From NCBI GenBank assembly GCA_963576735.1, contig OY755171.1, positions 15,686,001 through 15,750,000 on the forward strand: a DNA stretch of 64,000 nucleotides, read 5' to 3'. The DNA comes from Bedellia somnulentella. Taxonomy: Eukaryota; Arthropoda; Insecta; Lepidoptera; Bedelliidae. The notes beneath the pieces are model-generated. The model saw only the letters and a list, made by a program, of their open reading frames with translations, searched no databases and was not told where the DNA came from. Position numbers and translations under genes: made by a program. Position 1 is the stretch's first letter, and every line of letters starts with the position of its first letter. Below, one piece after another: positions 8,817 to 20,649 of the stretch.

Positions 8817-9638
8817 GCTCAATATATTACATAATATTATCTCATTAGCCAAGTCGCGAAACAAAGCAAATTTTATTGTAACTTTTGGGCTGGTGCTCGG
8901 AGCGGTACTATTCGTGTCAATGTAATTACTTGCTTAATTAGTCTTTCCCTCCTTTTTCTTTTGAAATTGTTTAGCGAGGAAATTATGGAGTTGACTCTGT
9001 TATTTTACTTTGTATTTAAGTGGCGAAATTGCCAGGCTTTTCAAGGAACTAAACAAAAGAATTCGAACTTTATTTATGTACTTATTTTCGTTTAGCAACA
9101 ACTAGCATCTGTCTGTTTGGATAGAAAGCCTTTTTTATATCCTCTTTTATACGTTGGTTTTTTGCAATATGAAACTGCCAAAATACTTAGAATTAATATT
9201 AGCTACTGCTCTTTTTTCGAGTATGGATTTTATATTAAAAAAAGCTAGGTCATTAATTTGGCAATGTCCGAGATATGAGACGGGGAATTCCTTGCTACAC
9301 GTTTATCTCAAGATTCATATTGCATTGGATTATAATTTTTAGCACATTTGATAAGGTTTTTTTGATTATAAGTAGATAAGTCTTGTATTTGCATTTTATT
9401 ATTGTGTTGATTTGCTCAGGGGTGATTAAATTAGATAACGCGACCCAATAAATAGTTACACGTTCAATCTCGCTGAGGGTGACAGAGTAACGTGGTAGAC
9501 ATGTAGACACCCCTTCTTATATAGAGTTCAATAAATTAAGATATTTTAATGCTAGTATATTGTATCATATAGAATTACAGTTTTACAGTAACATACGTTA
9601 AAATATAGATAGGCACGTGTTAAACATACCTAATTTAC
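8817..9638. other. No gene recognised
   Basis: AT-rich DNA. Short open frames are present but none has codon bias, splice context or a recognisable motif. Confidence 0.5.
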
Positions 9639-9720
9639 ATTACTAATAAATAAAGGATAAATAAAGAAAATATTTTTTTATCCTTTATTTATTAGTAATA
9701 ATAATGAGGTTTTCATGAAC
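9639..9720. repeat. Palindromic element, family shared with 27.1-27.8 kb
   Basis: A perfect stem CTAATAAATAAAGGATAAA (9643-9661) pairs with 9677-9695 around a 15-base AT loop. The right flank TGAGGTTTTCATGAAC recurs beside the related palindrome near 27.8 kb, so both belong to one repeat family. Confidence 0.7.
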
Positions 9721-9735
9721 AAAAACATTCAAACT

Positions 9736-10524
9736 AATGTACATTATAGTAAAACCAAAACCAGGGCTTTAGAAGCTACAACTCATCAGGTTCTTTTGGG
9801 GTTTTAGAGCTGAAAAGATGGCTAAATATTATATTGACTTGTATATTATGTACATGCTTTTTAAACACCACCACCATCGCACAAATACGACTCAAAATAT
9901 TATATTTTTATTTTATAAAATGACTTAAAAAGACCAAGACCTGAAGGACCTTGTGACATCTATGACACCAATATAAAGTCGTATTATAGTATTATTCTTA
10001 ACCAACACTCATCGGTTCACATTATTGCATTAATGTTAGAATGTACTACATCTCTTTGTAACCTCATAATAATTTGTTTTCGTCTTTCATTGCCATCAAT
10101 CATAATTCGGACATGTGACGTAGCAGTAGAAGTAACACTAAGACCAATCTATCTATTGTTATTCAGCTTGGAACAAAGCATTGACAGTCACTGTGCTTCA
10201 TTTATTAAGGCTCGCTCCATACTGACCCAACGTTCATTAGAGCTAGCTCATTGCATTATCAGTCTTAGTATCCTGATATAAGGGTGGGTAGAACTGCAGA
10301 AACATTTGTTTTCTGCGCTACAAAGAGACACTCGATAACAAAGCGCACTTTCATGAAATACGTTTCCGATACTTTGATGGAGTAACTGAACTAATATTGC
10401 TTCGACTGCATGCAAATATTGGTTTTACATGTAAAAATACGATAGTGTATCGAAAATGAAAAAAATGCTAGGTGAGGTTTCCAACAATGTTTATCTCATA
10501 TAAACTCAAACTCAACTTAAACCT
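9736..10524. other. No gene recognised
   Basis: An open frame at 10033-10281 reads as hydrophobic sequence without motif or splice support and is not called. Confidence 0.45.
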
Positions 10525-10888
10525 TAACGCCGTATATCTGCGAAGGGGTGGCTGAGGTACAATACTTCTGATCATCAGATGACATTGTCATCAGATCAAT
10601 GATCATCGATGAAGATCAATGTCAGGTGTTCAGAGTACTAATTATTTTGTCTGGACAGTGTACTCACGTGATAGGGAGCAGGCCTATCGCGTTTACGAAT
10701 TCACGGTCACACGCCTATGTACAACTTAGCTATGTTTCCTCGATGTTTTCACACGCCGTTTACATTTATGATAAATTCACCACACATATGACTTTACAAA
10801 AACAAATTGGAGTAGGCTCGGCCCAAGATTTGGACCCACGGCTGTCTGCATGATAAGCGGTGTTTTACCCACTGAGCTATCACGGTTG
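10525..10888 (-). mobile_element. SINE family B, near full length
   Basis: On the minus strand it starts with a tRNA-like head (CCGTGATAGCTCAGTGGGTA, box A-like, and a box B-like GGGTCCAAATC) and continues through the conserved CGATAGGCCTGC and GTGTTCAGAGTAC blocks. It is diverged and has a small internal duplication of ATCATCAGAT-like sequence. Confidence 0.8.
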
Positions 10889-11042
10889 TACAAATATTTA
10901 CTATTATTTAAAATGCTTTTTTAAATATAACACAAGGAATCAAAGTTAAGCAGAAATAATAACCGATTTTATTTTGGTTAACGTTCAACAAAATCTACAA
11001 TGCATTAAGACTAAGAACGCAAAAAAGATAATTATTATTTTA

Positions 11043-11298
11043 GCTGTGTAGTGTCGGCTTAGAATAAGACTACCCCATTTCTTCCGGTGGGTGTACGTAA
11101 GAGGTGACTAACGGTATTGGGGGCTTTAAAGGGATTATGGGCGACGCGGTTGGAGACCCATCACCAACAACCTTTATTTCACCATCTATTCCCCATGCAA
11201 CTTCCAAAAGTGGCTGAAGAATTTCTAATTCCTTAGCTCTGGCTACCCCTTTCTAGGGATTTACAGCCGTGATTATATGTATGTGTGTATGTATGTAT
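11043..11298 (+). mobile_element. Retroposon family A, full length
   Basis: Complete copy with a GTATGTATG tail. It carries the subfamily 1 block TTCCGGTGGGTGTACGTAAG. Confidence 0.9.
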
Positions 11299-12312
11299 TT
11301 TAACCTTTACCTACAAAAGCGTCACTTATCAAAGTTAAGCGGAAATAATTTTATTAACGATCAAATTTTTGTTCAACCACAGAGCAGCTACGATTAAATC
11401 CCTCATCTCATTTCAATTTCAAAAGTGCTGAGAATTAGTCTTCAGAGAATAAATCTACGCTGCTCCGACAGTTTGACACTTTGTTGGTATAATTGAATAG
11501 ATAAATTACAAGTCAGATTAGTGTAAGCCGCGGGAAGAGCGACTGATATCTGTATTCACACCTGCAAAGCCTGGCTTACGATACCTTATTGATAGAAGCT
11601 TACGGAAACAATTTGCTACAACTTATTAGGACAGTATTGATCGATATCTCAGGGTTGTTTCTCAAGATTTATGTATTTCCTTACGATATTCTTTGACTAT
11701 AATTCCCGTTTTACCTTTTGGTACGGAACCCTAAAAAGCAGGATTCGAAGTGTGAAAAATACAAAAGCTTGTATTAAATGTGGTTAAATCTACATTCAGC
11801 GCGAGAGGTTTGCTAGAATCATTTAAAGCGGCAATGATAGTATAGGTTAGATCTAATAGCGTGAGTATGAGCATGATGATAAATGAAAAATATAGTAGTC
11901 TCATTACCTGTTTTATGTTTTAGATTTTTTTTTTTGTTGCTTTGATAAATCAATAACTTTTTACCTCTTTTAAAATATAGCTAAGGTATTTCTATATCCA
12001 AAGGTAGACGTTGATAAAGATATATAAATGTAAACATAACCTATCATTAATTATTTAACAATTCTGATATAAACATAATTATTATTATTACAACTTGCCC
12101 CAAAAACATAAATACGGATTGATGAATGATACAGATCCACAATCTTTTCTTGGCCGGTAAGGGCTGTCGCTGTCATCGATATTAGTATTGCCAGTAAATA
12201 AAAAATAACCATTATAAGGGAAATAACTTTACATCATACGGGCTAATTTATTTATGTATTGAAATGTCTTAATAATTTTTTTTATATAATATTCATTTAA
12301 TTAATAACTAGT
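11299..12312. other. No gene; short generic repeat remnant
   Basis: AT-rich DNA. Around 11712-11738 the string TGGTACGGAACCCTAAAAA resembles a widespread insect repeat end. No coding evidence. Confidence 0.4.
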
Positions 12313-12550
12313 TGCTGTGTAGTGTCGGCTTAAAATAGCACTACCCCATTTCTGCCGGTGGGTGTACGTAAGAGGCGACTAACGGTATTGGGGCTTTTAA
12401 GAGATTTTTGGGCGAAGCGGTTGGAGACCCATTACCAATAACTTTTATTTTACCATCTTTACCCCACTCAACTTTCCGAAAGTGGCTGAGGAGTTTCTAG
12501 TTCCTTAGCTCGGGCTTCCCCTTCTAGGGATTTACAGCCTTGAGTATGTA
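12313..12550 (+). mobile_element. Retroposon family A, full length, short tail
   Basis: Subfamily 1 copy with a tail reduced to GAGTATGTA. Confidence 0.88.
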
Positions 12551-13014
12551 ATAACTATTATTGTAAGTAAACAAGTTCGTTTTAATGTAAGCTAATTATA
12601 TTTATTTATTTTTGCCCTTGTCTGGTATGTCTACCCGAATGACTGTGTATCCTAAATTTGATGATCTTACCTCCCAAATGTTGTCTGGAAGAGATCGCTT
12701 TTAGCGATAACACTGCCAATTGTACTTTTCTGCAAGCTGTTTCATTATTTTATACTCAAGGATTTGTTATTTGTGCCACTCAGAGTTAATAAGTGGGTAA
12801 CTACTTAAAATCATTTTTTAAATCCTGTAAATTAGAGGCTTACCTTGTTGTGTACTGTCTTTAACATTTCATATTTACACATAGATCCCCTAAAAAGGTG
12901 GCACAGAAAAAATAATTCTAAACATCAGATATCGTTTGGGTCATTCATTTTGCTGGGTCAGTGAATTTATGGGAACTTTTTTATTGCTGTTAACAGCCTT
13001 GTAACAATTATAAC
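12551..13014. other. No gene recognised
   Basis: AT-rich DNA ending in the TTATG-type tail of the SINE that follows. Confidence 0.45.
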
Positions 13015-13375
13015 ATAACATAACATAAACGTTCTCGCCGAATACCCCCGAAGGGGTTTGGCAGAGGTACTAATACTTCTGAACATCACGTGACTTTGTC
13101 ACCTGGTGTTCAGAGTACCCACGTTTTGCATGGACAGTGTACTCACGTGATAGGGGGCAGGCCTATCGCCGTTTTGTACGAATACACTGTCACACCACTA
13201 AGTACAACTCAGCCATGTGGGTTTCCTCACAATGTTTTCCCTCACCGTTAAAAACCGTGATAAATCAACCACACACATGTCTTTAGAAAAGACAAATTGG
13301 TGTAGGCCCGATCCGGGATTTGAACACTAGTCGCTTGCACGGTCCATTAGGTACAACACCGGTTATCACGTCGTA
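13015..13375 (-). mobile_element. SINE family B, full length
   Basis: The best complete reference copy. On the minus strand the tRNA-like head contains box B GTTCAAATCCC. The body has ACAGTGTACTCACGTGATAG in reverse, and the tail is (TTATG)n adjacent to 13015. Pol III transcription is expected for tRNA-derived SINEs. Confidence 0.88.
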
Positions 13376-14476
13376 TTTGCCTTGTATTTTTATATATATG
13401 TCAGACAGTTATGACTTAAGAAATGACACATTGGTACATCCCCGCATTAGGATTAGAACCCACGCATCAGTGTATACGAAGTGAAATCTTATTCGGGATT
13501 ATTTCCCCACTTCCCGTAACCCGCACCGCTATAGTCATGCGCGCACAACTTTTCGGACGGTGTTAGCCTACTTAGATAAAATTTAACAAAAGAAATAATA
13601 ATTTTCATAAATTTTTATATTGAATATTGGAAATAAAAGCGTTTATTAATAAGCAAAGATACATCATAAAAATAATTGTCTTTGAAAAAAGTTTCCACTA
13701 CAAAAAATATTAATGAAAGTGATAATTTATTATATACGTAGGTCACCCTATAATTTTTATTTAGTTAAGAACTAACTGACAATGACAGGCCGAAATTTCA
13801 AAATGGCGACAGTAGTACCAGAGTCGCCGCCGGCCAAGTTATGATTGTGGATCTGTAAAAATCATAATTCCTTGATGAGCCTGCCACAATCGCATGATTT
13901 TAGCTGTCAAATTCATAAATACTTGCACTAATTAATTTATAAGTTTCGACAGCGCCAATCTTATGACTTAGGATTACCCATGGATAACCTAACGACCGAT
14001 GACAATGTCAATGTTGCAAATTATGACATAACCAACGGTCGCTAAAGATGCGCAATAATGGAGACGTACTCTAATCTACAGCGTAATTATTTCTACATTA
14101 TAATCAAATTAATACAAAATAGCATCGTAATTTATAGACCCATAAAGGGTATCCATTTTGGTTTAATGCGATAAGAAAGGATATTCACTACATAAAGGAC
14201 CTATTCGCAAAGTATACAAACCTTTTGGAACTGATTCTCTATCTCTTTTTTCGTGAAGGAATAGAAAGAAATAGAAGTACAAGTATAAGAGAAACGGATG
14301 TCTTTATTAGACAAAACTTCAACGAATAAGGCTTCGGAAACTATAGAATTACACGAGTGACCGAACTAGAAGATAACATCATCGAAACTACAATATTTGC
14401 AGAAATAATTTTGTGTAGGAATTGTTCAAATAAACAAGCTATATAAGTATTCTTTGTTGTAGTCTTGTTACTACGC
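13376..14476. other. No gene recognised
   Basis: A block around 13780-14060 has imperfect internal repeats of the ATGACAATGTCAATGTTGCAA type and GGTCGCTAAAGATGC, resembling the hairpin element at 32.5 kb. It is too degraded to delimit. Confidence 0.4.
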
Positions 14477-14480
14477 AATT

Positions 14481-14969
14481 CGGTATGCAAAGTTTTTTTT
14501 TGGTATTTATTAAATATTTTTATTCGATAGCAAACACGAAAATAAAAAACTAATTTGAATATTTTTCATTTAAAATGAATAATTGCAAAGTTATGATTTT
14601 TTAAAGATTGTTCAACTTTTGTACTTAATGACGTCATCGATTGAAAATATCACGTAGCGACATGCAAATAAAGCGAAATGTTTAGTAAAAATGTTGCTAA
14701 TTGCAAAATATTTCACGAATTTGTGATCCCAAATGAAATTATTACGATATTAAACTAAACAAACCTATGATTTTCGATGTTTTATTAATAAACTGCAAGA
14801 ACGAATGTCTTTGACATAACGCTGAAGGTCAAATACTGTTACAGTTTTTTGCTAAAATAACGGTTATCTTAGCTCTGTTTGATTTAATTTCAAGAAAATA
14901 TGTTTTAAAAACATAATATCTCGAAATGGTTTCGTAATCAGCACCACTTTTGTAAAACTTTGCATACCG
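14481..14969 (+). mobile_element. MITE with AATT target, copy 1 (489 bp)
   Basis: Terminal inverted repeats CGGTATGCAAAGTTTT / AAAACTTTGCATACCG bound the copy, and AATT lies immediately on each side (14477-14480, 14970-14973). The interior is AT-rich and non-coding and includes ATGACGTCAT. It is colinear with the inverted copy at 27251-27738. No transposase is present, so it is non-autonomous. The superfamily was not identified. Confidence 0.88.
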
Positions 14970-14973
14970 AATT

Positions 14974-16999
14974 GTTGGAAATTGCTACTTTTCTTTTTTA
15001 CGCGATGATGTGTCTTGTTTCTGTGCAATAATAATTCACTTATTTGTGATTAGGAACCAAGCAGTGTAATAATCTATATTATTTTCATAGATAATTGGTA
15101 TTAAAAATGTGGAACAACACGACTTATCAATGTTTACAAAACGTATAATGATTAAAATAATGGGCCAAGAGCGAGTCGGTTTAGGCGGAAAGTGGGGTTT
15201 CGTAGTAACTAAAGGACTTCAGCCATGCATGTATACGTAACTGCCACATATCTGAGTATTAGTTTAGTTATATGGTTAGAAAAAACACACAGTAGATTAT
15301 TCGAATCACTTAGAACATACCTCCTGTCCTGTGTTTGTACCACTGGTCCTTTTCACTATTACATTATGGTTATTTGAATGTGGCAGCTTTTAGATGTCAA
15401 GTTTTGTAGTTAGTATATCTACATACCATATATTACCTTTATTTTCTTGATAGATTGCAACTTTAGTCAAAAGGTATCCAGTGTAAATCTTCTAATGTTA
15501 ACCTATTTTTACTGGGTACTTTATTATGGGTTATGTTGTGCATTTTGGATAAACTTATTATGCCGTCCGTGCCGCACATAGACAAATACCGTTTACTCAT
15601 CATAGTTTATTTTTATTCGGACTTCTAGGTTTTTTTTGGTATCTGCAGTATACACTCTCTTTCTCTTTAACTGTTTGTTGTATAAACGTATCAGAGAAGC
15701 CATACAAATAACCCTGGACACTTCACGAACGACATACACGTCATATACGACTGAGATAAGAACCCATCGTCTCATGGCTAGTTACCAAATGAATTGCATT
15801 GAAATATATTATATTCCTAAACAATAATCTAACTCGCCGTTGGTCAAATATCAATTAAATAATCTAAAAATGAAAAAGGGTGCTCTAAGTAAGCGGCGTT
15901 CATTATTTGCGTTCGTGTTAAATTAACTCCAGTACTGTTGGCTCAGCTAAAACAATGACCGCTAAAGCAATGTTATCGCCTTTTCATTTTCCCCGTGTTT
16001 ATATTATTAAAACAATACTGAAACGCAAGCCGCGAGAAGTTTATTAAAAAGCGCTTTACTTAAGCTTAATTCTACTTCTTAAAACCTTTGGCTGTTAGCT
16101 TGTTTGATAGCCCCCTTATACTGTTTCAACTTGTATCTTTCAGGCTTTAAACGAGGAGCAGAAAAAGCGTTTCAAAGGCTGTATCCAAATAAGATTAGAA
16201 ATAATTATTCTTTTTTTAGTCAAAAAGTTTAAATCTAGAACTTGTTTAGTGATTTGTTGGTTGGAGTTACTTATATTAATAATTAACTTTACTCTGGACT
16301 TCTAAAAGTGCAATAGTGATTTCGTTAAATTATTTGTTGGAATTTGCAGTGTTTATGTTATTATTTTGTGATATTAATAATATCACAAAATGTTTAGGTT
16401 TCACAAATGGGTATGTGAGAACATTTGATATTAGCCTTATAATATATATGAAAATAGATGTAACTCCGGACTGATGGATGAGCATGATATATTAATGAGT
16501 ATTTCACAGAAGTAGTTGTTGTTTTCCAGGGTGATTCAAAGTGGCGATCAATAGTCTCTGACAACTCCATATAACAGTACTAAGACCGCGAGTTGAAATT
16601 AAGTAATGTAATCAAAGATTTATGACAGCAACATTTTTTAGAAACCAAAATCCCGGATGAGTTAATAATTAGGTTCAACTTTGTACAGTATTGTTTAAAA
16701 TGGGGTAGAACGCAAAAACAATTAATTTAGATTTTTTAAAATTAGATCATATTCCACTTTTGTTTACCAACTTCTTTTTTTCAAATACTGAAACAGGGTT
16801 TTAGCTGAAAATAAGATAGAAAAATAATGAATGCCACACATATTTTTTTGTCAAAATAGGTAGGTAATATTACTAGAAACATACAATTCTATATTTATAA
16901 TATAATATAACTGTCGCGCCTCGCATGTCCAAAGGGATTGCAGAAGTATTCAAAGTTTCTTCTATATAGCTGTATAATATCGGATTAGAAAAGCACTTA
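14974..16999. other. No gene recognised
   Basis: About 2 kb of AT-rich DNA. A 13 bp perfect inverted repeat (ATTTTGTGATATT) makes a small hairpin near 16363-16391. Overlapping short frames on both strands at 15593-15827 are not supported as coding. Confidence 0.45.
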
Positions 17000-17215
17000 C
17001 CTAATTTCTACCTGCGGGGAGGTAAGAGGTTTTTGGGACTGGGTTTTTTACTTTAAAAAATTGTTGGGCGATGTGGAATATACCAAACATGCTTTTTTTC
17101 ACCAAATTTTTCCAATTCAACTTCTAATAGTGACTGCATTCCTATTTCTACGCCGTGGCTACTCTTTTTGGGATTTATCGTCATTTGTTTATGTATGTAT
17201 TTAAGTTCTGTATAC
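17000..17215 (+). mobile_element. Retroposon family A, degraded
   Basis: Recognisable blocks AGGTAAGAGG, TTGGGCGATGTGG, CCAATTCAACTTC and ATGTATGTAT occur in family order but with many substitutions, so it is an old copy. Confidence 0.65.
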
Positions 17216-17284
17216 GACGGGTCATTTTGCCACCTTATATTGTCTAGGGAACAAAATCTCAGGTAATGTTTGTAAATATTAGTA

Positions 17285-17470
17285 CTTATGTCACCCCTTC
17301 GGGGATATACAGCATAAGCGATGTGGTGAGATGAGATTTGCATTGTTATGTTGAGTGGACATTCGTGTAAGGGACCCGCTTATAGCTGCTTTGTACATAT
17401 GCATTATTCAGGATTTCGTTCGTTTTCCCCAACCGTTAACAACCCTGGTAATTTGACTACGAAAATGTTT
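17285..17470 (-). mobile_element. SINE family B fragment, degraded
   Basis: Family blocks CACCCCTTCGGGGATAT and CCCCAACCGTTAACAACC are present. The tRNA-like head is missing. Confidence 0.55.
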
Positions 17471-17574
17471 GCCTGTTTTTCCACTATTAGTCAAACAAAG
17501 CAAGTGAAAGTATTCTGTCAGGGTAAAGGCTAAGGTAGGCAAATAATTATACCCTTATTTCTGAATTTCATTTC

Positions 17575-17700
17575 CTATTGTTGCAAGCAGAGACTACATT
17601 GAACGCCATCTTGTAGAGTCATAGCAAATCTCTCGAGCTTCATGTACATTTGTTAATCTGTTGATAAATCTTCTTTCATCACGACTAAACTGTAAAGTTC
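17575..17700 (-). mobile_element. Retrotransposon family C fragment, degraded
   Basis: The run GCAAATCTCTCGAGCTTCATG and its neighbours match the family C coding end with many changes. Confidence 0.5.
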
Positions 17701-17710
17701 ATACACAGAT

Positions 17711-17953
17711 ACATACATATACTCACGGCTATAAATCCCTAGAATGGGTACCCAGAGCTTAGGAATTAGAAATTCCTCAGTCACTTTTGGAAAGTTGAGT
17801 GGGGAAAAGATGGTAAAATAAAGGCTGTTGGTGATGGGTCTCCAACCGCACCACCCGAAAATCCCTTAATAGCCCCAATACCATTAGTCGCCTCATACGT
17901 ACACCCACTGGAAGAAATGGGGTAGTGCTATGCTAAGCCGACACTACACAGCA
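17711..17953 (-). mobile_element. Retroposon family A, full length
   Basis: Subfamily 1 copy with an ACATACATAT tail on its left edge and TGCTGTGTAGTGTCGGC (reverse) on its right edge. Confidence 0.9.
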
Positions 17954-18540
17954 TTTCAAATTTTTATTTCATTATGTAAAGTTCAGTAAATGTAAAGGCT
18001 TCCTATGAAGCCGGCCATATTTGGCACATTCTCCTCGTGATCAAATAGCGTTCAGCTTGGATTTCCTGACCGCTTAAAATTCCACATTTCCTCGTAATTT
18101 TTTAACCACGCTGTAATTAATTTTATATTATTATTCATAATTGTTCACAACAAAAGTTCCGCGTTCTAAGTGAAGTCTTGCTCTTGAAGTCTGCGCTGGC
18201 TGAGACGAAGGCGGGTTGTAATAAATGGAGCGGTGGCGATGCTAGCCGATCCGACTAACCCGTGCAAACCGGTTTTAATTAACTTCCTTGTAGGGGTGAA
18301 TTTTAATAATAACTTCAGTTCACAATAAACATGATTAAGTTTTGCGGGCGCATAAATTATTAAAAGTCGACGTTGGGTCTCTGATATTCTTGTAACTTGT
18401 TATATAGCTCGTTTTGCTCATTTTGTTTACCTCTGTGTGTGTATCAGGCATGCCAGTATTTATAGGTAGGGGTTGTAATGGAAAAGTAAAGAATAACAGT
18501 GATCTGATTTCTAGCTAATACTTAACGGCAAGATACGTAT
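17954..18540. other. No gene recognised
   Basis: A locally GC-richer stretch (18170-18280) has no open frame or splice signal that could be supported. Confidence 0.45.
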
Positions 18541-18945
18541 ATATACATACCTACGTATTCTCACGCCGTTTGATCTCATTGGGGTAGGAAGAGACTATCG
18601 ATCGCCACTTTGTACGATCCTGACAAACCTCTCTAGCTTCATTCACATCCATTAATCTTTCCATACATGCTCTTTTATTCTTCATACTTCGGTTACCTGC
18701 CTTTATGGGCACATTTTCTGTTTGGTCCAAATGTGTCCTCCCAGGTCGTCCTCTACTGACATTACCTTCCACATTGGCTCTATAGATCTCTTTAACCAAT
18801 TTACAATCATCCATCCTCTCTATATGCCCAAACCAACTCAACATTCCTTTTTCTATCTTTCCTAAAATATCATCTTTTACACCACACCTTTCGAAAATCA
18901 CACCATTCCTCACACGATCACATAACCTTACATTACAAACTTTCT
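18541..18945 (-). mobile_element. Non-LTR retrotransposon family C, longest 3' piece
   Basis: The minus strand encodes about 120 residues of the C-terminal end of a reverse transcriptase ORF (18551-18913). The string MLSWFGHIERMDDCKLV is the LRWFGHVxRM-type motif seen in endonuclease-reverse transcriptases of insect LINEs, followed by SRGRPGRTHLDQ and a terminal REVCQDRTKWRSIV block. The 3' end shows the CCCCAATGAGAT variant and tail. It is 5'-truncated and not functional. It defines family C for the shorter copies in the window. Confidence 0.82.
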
Positions 18946-19009
18946 GAGGGACCTCATTTCAATTGAGGGACGTATATATGTATAAGTTATATATTGAAGT
19001 ATTGTTTAA

Positions 19010-19112
19010 GTGTCCCCACTCAAGTTTCAAAAAGTGGCTGAGGAATTTCTCTGGCTACCCCTTTTAGGGATTTTTAGCCGTGAGTATATGTATGTATGTA
19101 TATGTATGTGTA
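19010..19112 (+). mobile_element. Retroposon family A, 3' part
   Basis: It starts in the CCCCACTCAAGTTTC block and runs into an extended GTATGTATGTATATGTATG tail. 5'-truncated. Confidence 0.8.
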
Positions 19113-19433
19113 TAAGTATTCAATGTTATGAACAACCATGTAGTTGCGGATTATAATAGTTTCAGGACTACTATCACTTCTCATTGGTGTTGTAAGATCC
19201 AACTATGGCCGCTTTTAAAAAATATTACGAAGTGGGAAGTGATGGTCGAAAACTGTCGCCGCATACCCATATCAGCTTCCATTCTCCTCACTACTACCAA
19301 GAGTGATTGTTGTAGTAGATATCTCAATTCGAGGCTCCGGCTACATAAGTGCGTAAAATAACGTTTAAATAAAGTTTTTATAACTTTGTTTTGGTCAATG
19401 CAAGTATAGAAAAACAAAGATAACTCACGCTTA

Positions 19434-20649
19434 AGAGCTTATTCCATTACACTTTTATCGTTCCTGAAATCGGAGGTCCTTCACAGTCACTGCCGCAGAA
19501 GGCCACAGACGCTTGTTATTCCACTACACCGATTTCAGTTCCTGAATCATTCGCGAGCGCGCGATTTTGCGGGCAGTCGTACGAAATTGCTCCCGCCTTT
19601 TTTTTAAAACGCTCTCAATCGGACTCTCTTATGGACTATCCCACTCTCATTCAATAAACGACGACACATTGCGTCTATATATCTCTTTCGCTACTATACT
19701 TACATATATCCTATTCATGTACACAACCTTTTCCAAATATTTTTACGTCATATTTCACACAAAATATTAAATAGGCGGGAACTCCTATATGACTTAAAAA
19801 TAAAAGCATATTTATTAAAAAAATTGCCGGGGTCGTACGAAGTGGCGATCGATAGTTTCAGCCTACCCCAATGAGAGGTAATGGCGTTAGTATATGTATG
19901 CATATATGTGATTGAACGTATTTGCTTACCCCAATGGGAAATAATGGCGTGAGTATATGTATACATTTATGTAATTATACGCCTGTGCCTACCCCCACGG
20001 GAAGTGATGGCGTGAGTATAAGTATGCATATTTGAAACAATACGTATCTGCCTACCCCTTACGGAAATATGTATGTATGCAATTAAAATTATCTGCTTAC
20101 CACAAGCGGAAGTAAAAGCGTGAGTATATGCGCGTATGTATGTAATTAAACGTATCTGCCTACTCCGATGGGAAGTAATGGCGTGAGTATTTATAATATA
20201 ATATAATTTGCATGTATGTCATAAAACGTATTTACCTACCCCAATCGGAAATAATAGCGTGAGTATATATGTATGTATGAATATAATTATACATATCTGC
20301 CTACCCCTATGAAATGGATCCCCTACCTACCTAACTACCCCTGGAATTAATGGCGTGAGCATATGTATATCTGCTATAAAACTTTTATTATCTTTTTTTG
20401 TTGACGTAATTTGCAATCATATGCATGAAAAATTTTGGCACGTCCTCTCGCTGTGGCGGGCGCGAGGCGACTAAATCGTCTGAACGTTATTCCACCTTCC
20501 TGAGACGGAGCTACAAAAAATGAAGTGAGCTAGGAACCGAAATTTGTCTCTTTATCGGAAGCCTAGCGTTCTGAACGTTATTCCACTAGTCTGAATTCAG
20601 ATTCTGTGGCTATCGGACGTTCTGAATTCAGGCAAATGGAATAAGCTCT
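19434..20649. mobile_element. Candidate DNA transposon with 15 bp inverted ends
   Basis: AGAGCTTATTCCATT at 19434-19448 is matched by its exact reverse complement at 20635-20649. Related subterminal motifs GTTATTCCAC occur at about 19515, 20488 and 20576. No transposase ORF. The middle is occupied by a LINE-tail minisatellite. Target duplications could not be fixed by eye, so the element boundary is an inference. Confidence 0.5.
19820..20366 (+). repeat. Minisatellite built from the family C 3' tail
   Basis: A family C 3' end (GTGGCGATCGATAGT) is followed by eight or nine imperfect copies of a unit of about 62 bp: CTGCCTACCCCAATGGGAA, then TAATGGCGTGAGTATATG, an ATGT run and a TAATTAAACGTAT linker. 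Units differ by 10-30 percent and some carry deletions, so the array is not new. Confidence 0.85.

Noticed and set aside
9639..9720. Rho-independent-type terminator
   Set aside because: The stem is AT-rich and the context eukaryotic; it belongs to a dispersed palindrome family.
10033..10281. Possible membrane protein ORF
   Set aside because: Hydrophobic by composition; no motif, splice signal or codon bias.
19810..20380. CRISPR-like array
   Set aside because: Regular spacing arises from an imperfect minisatellite of LINE-tail units with related, not unique, spacers; the genome is an insect's.
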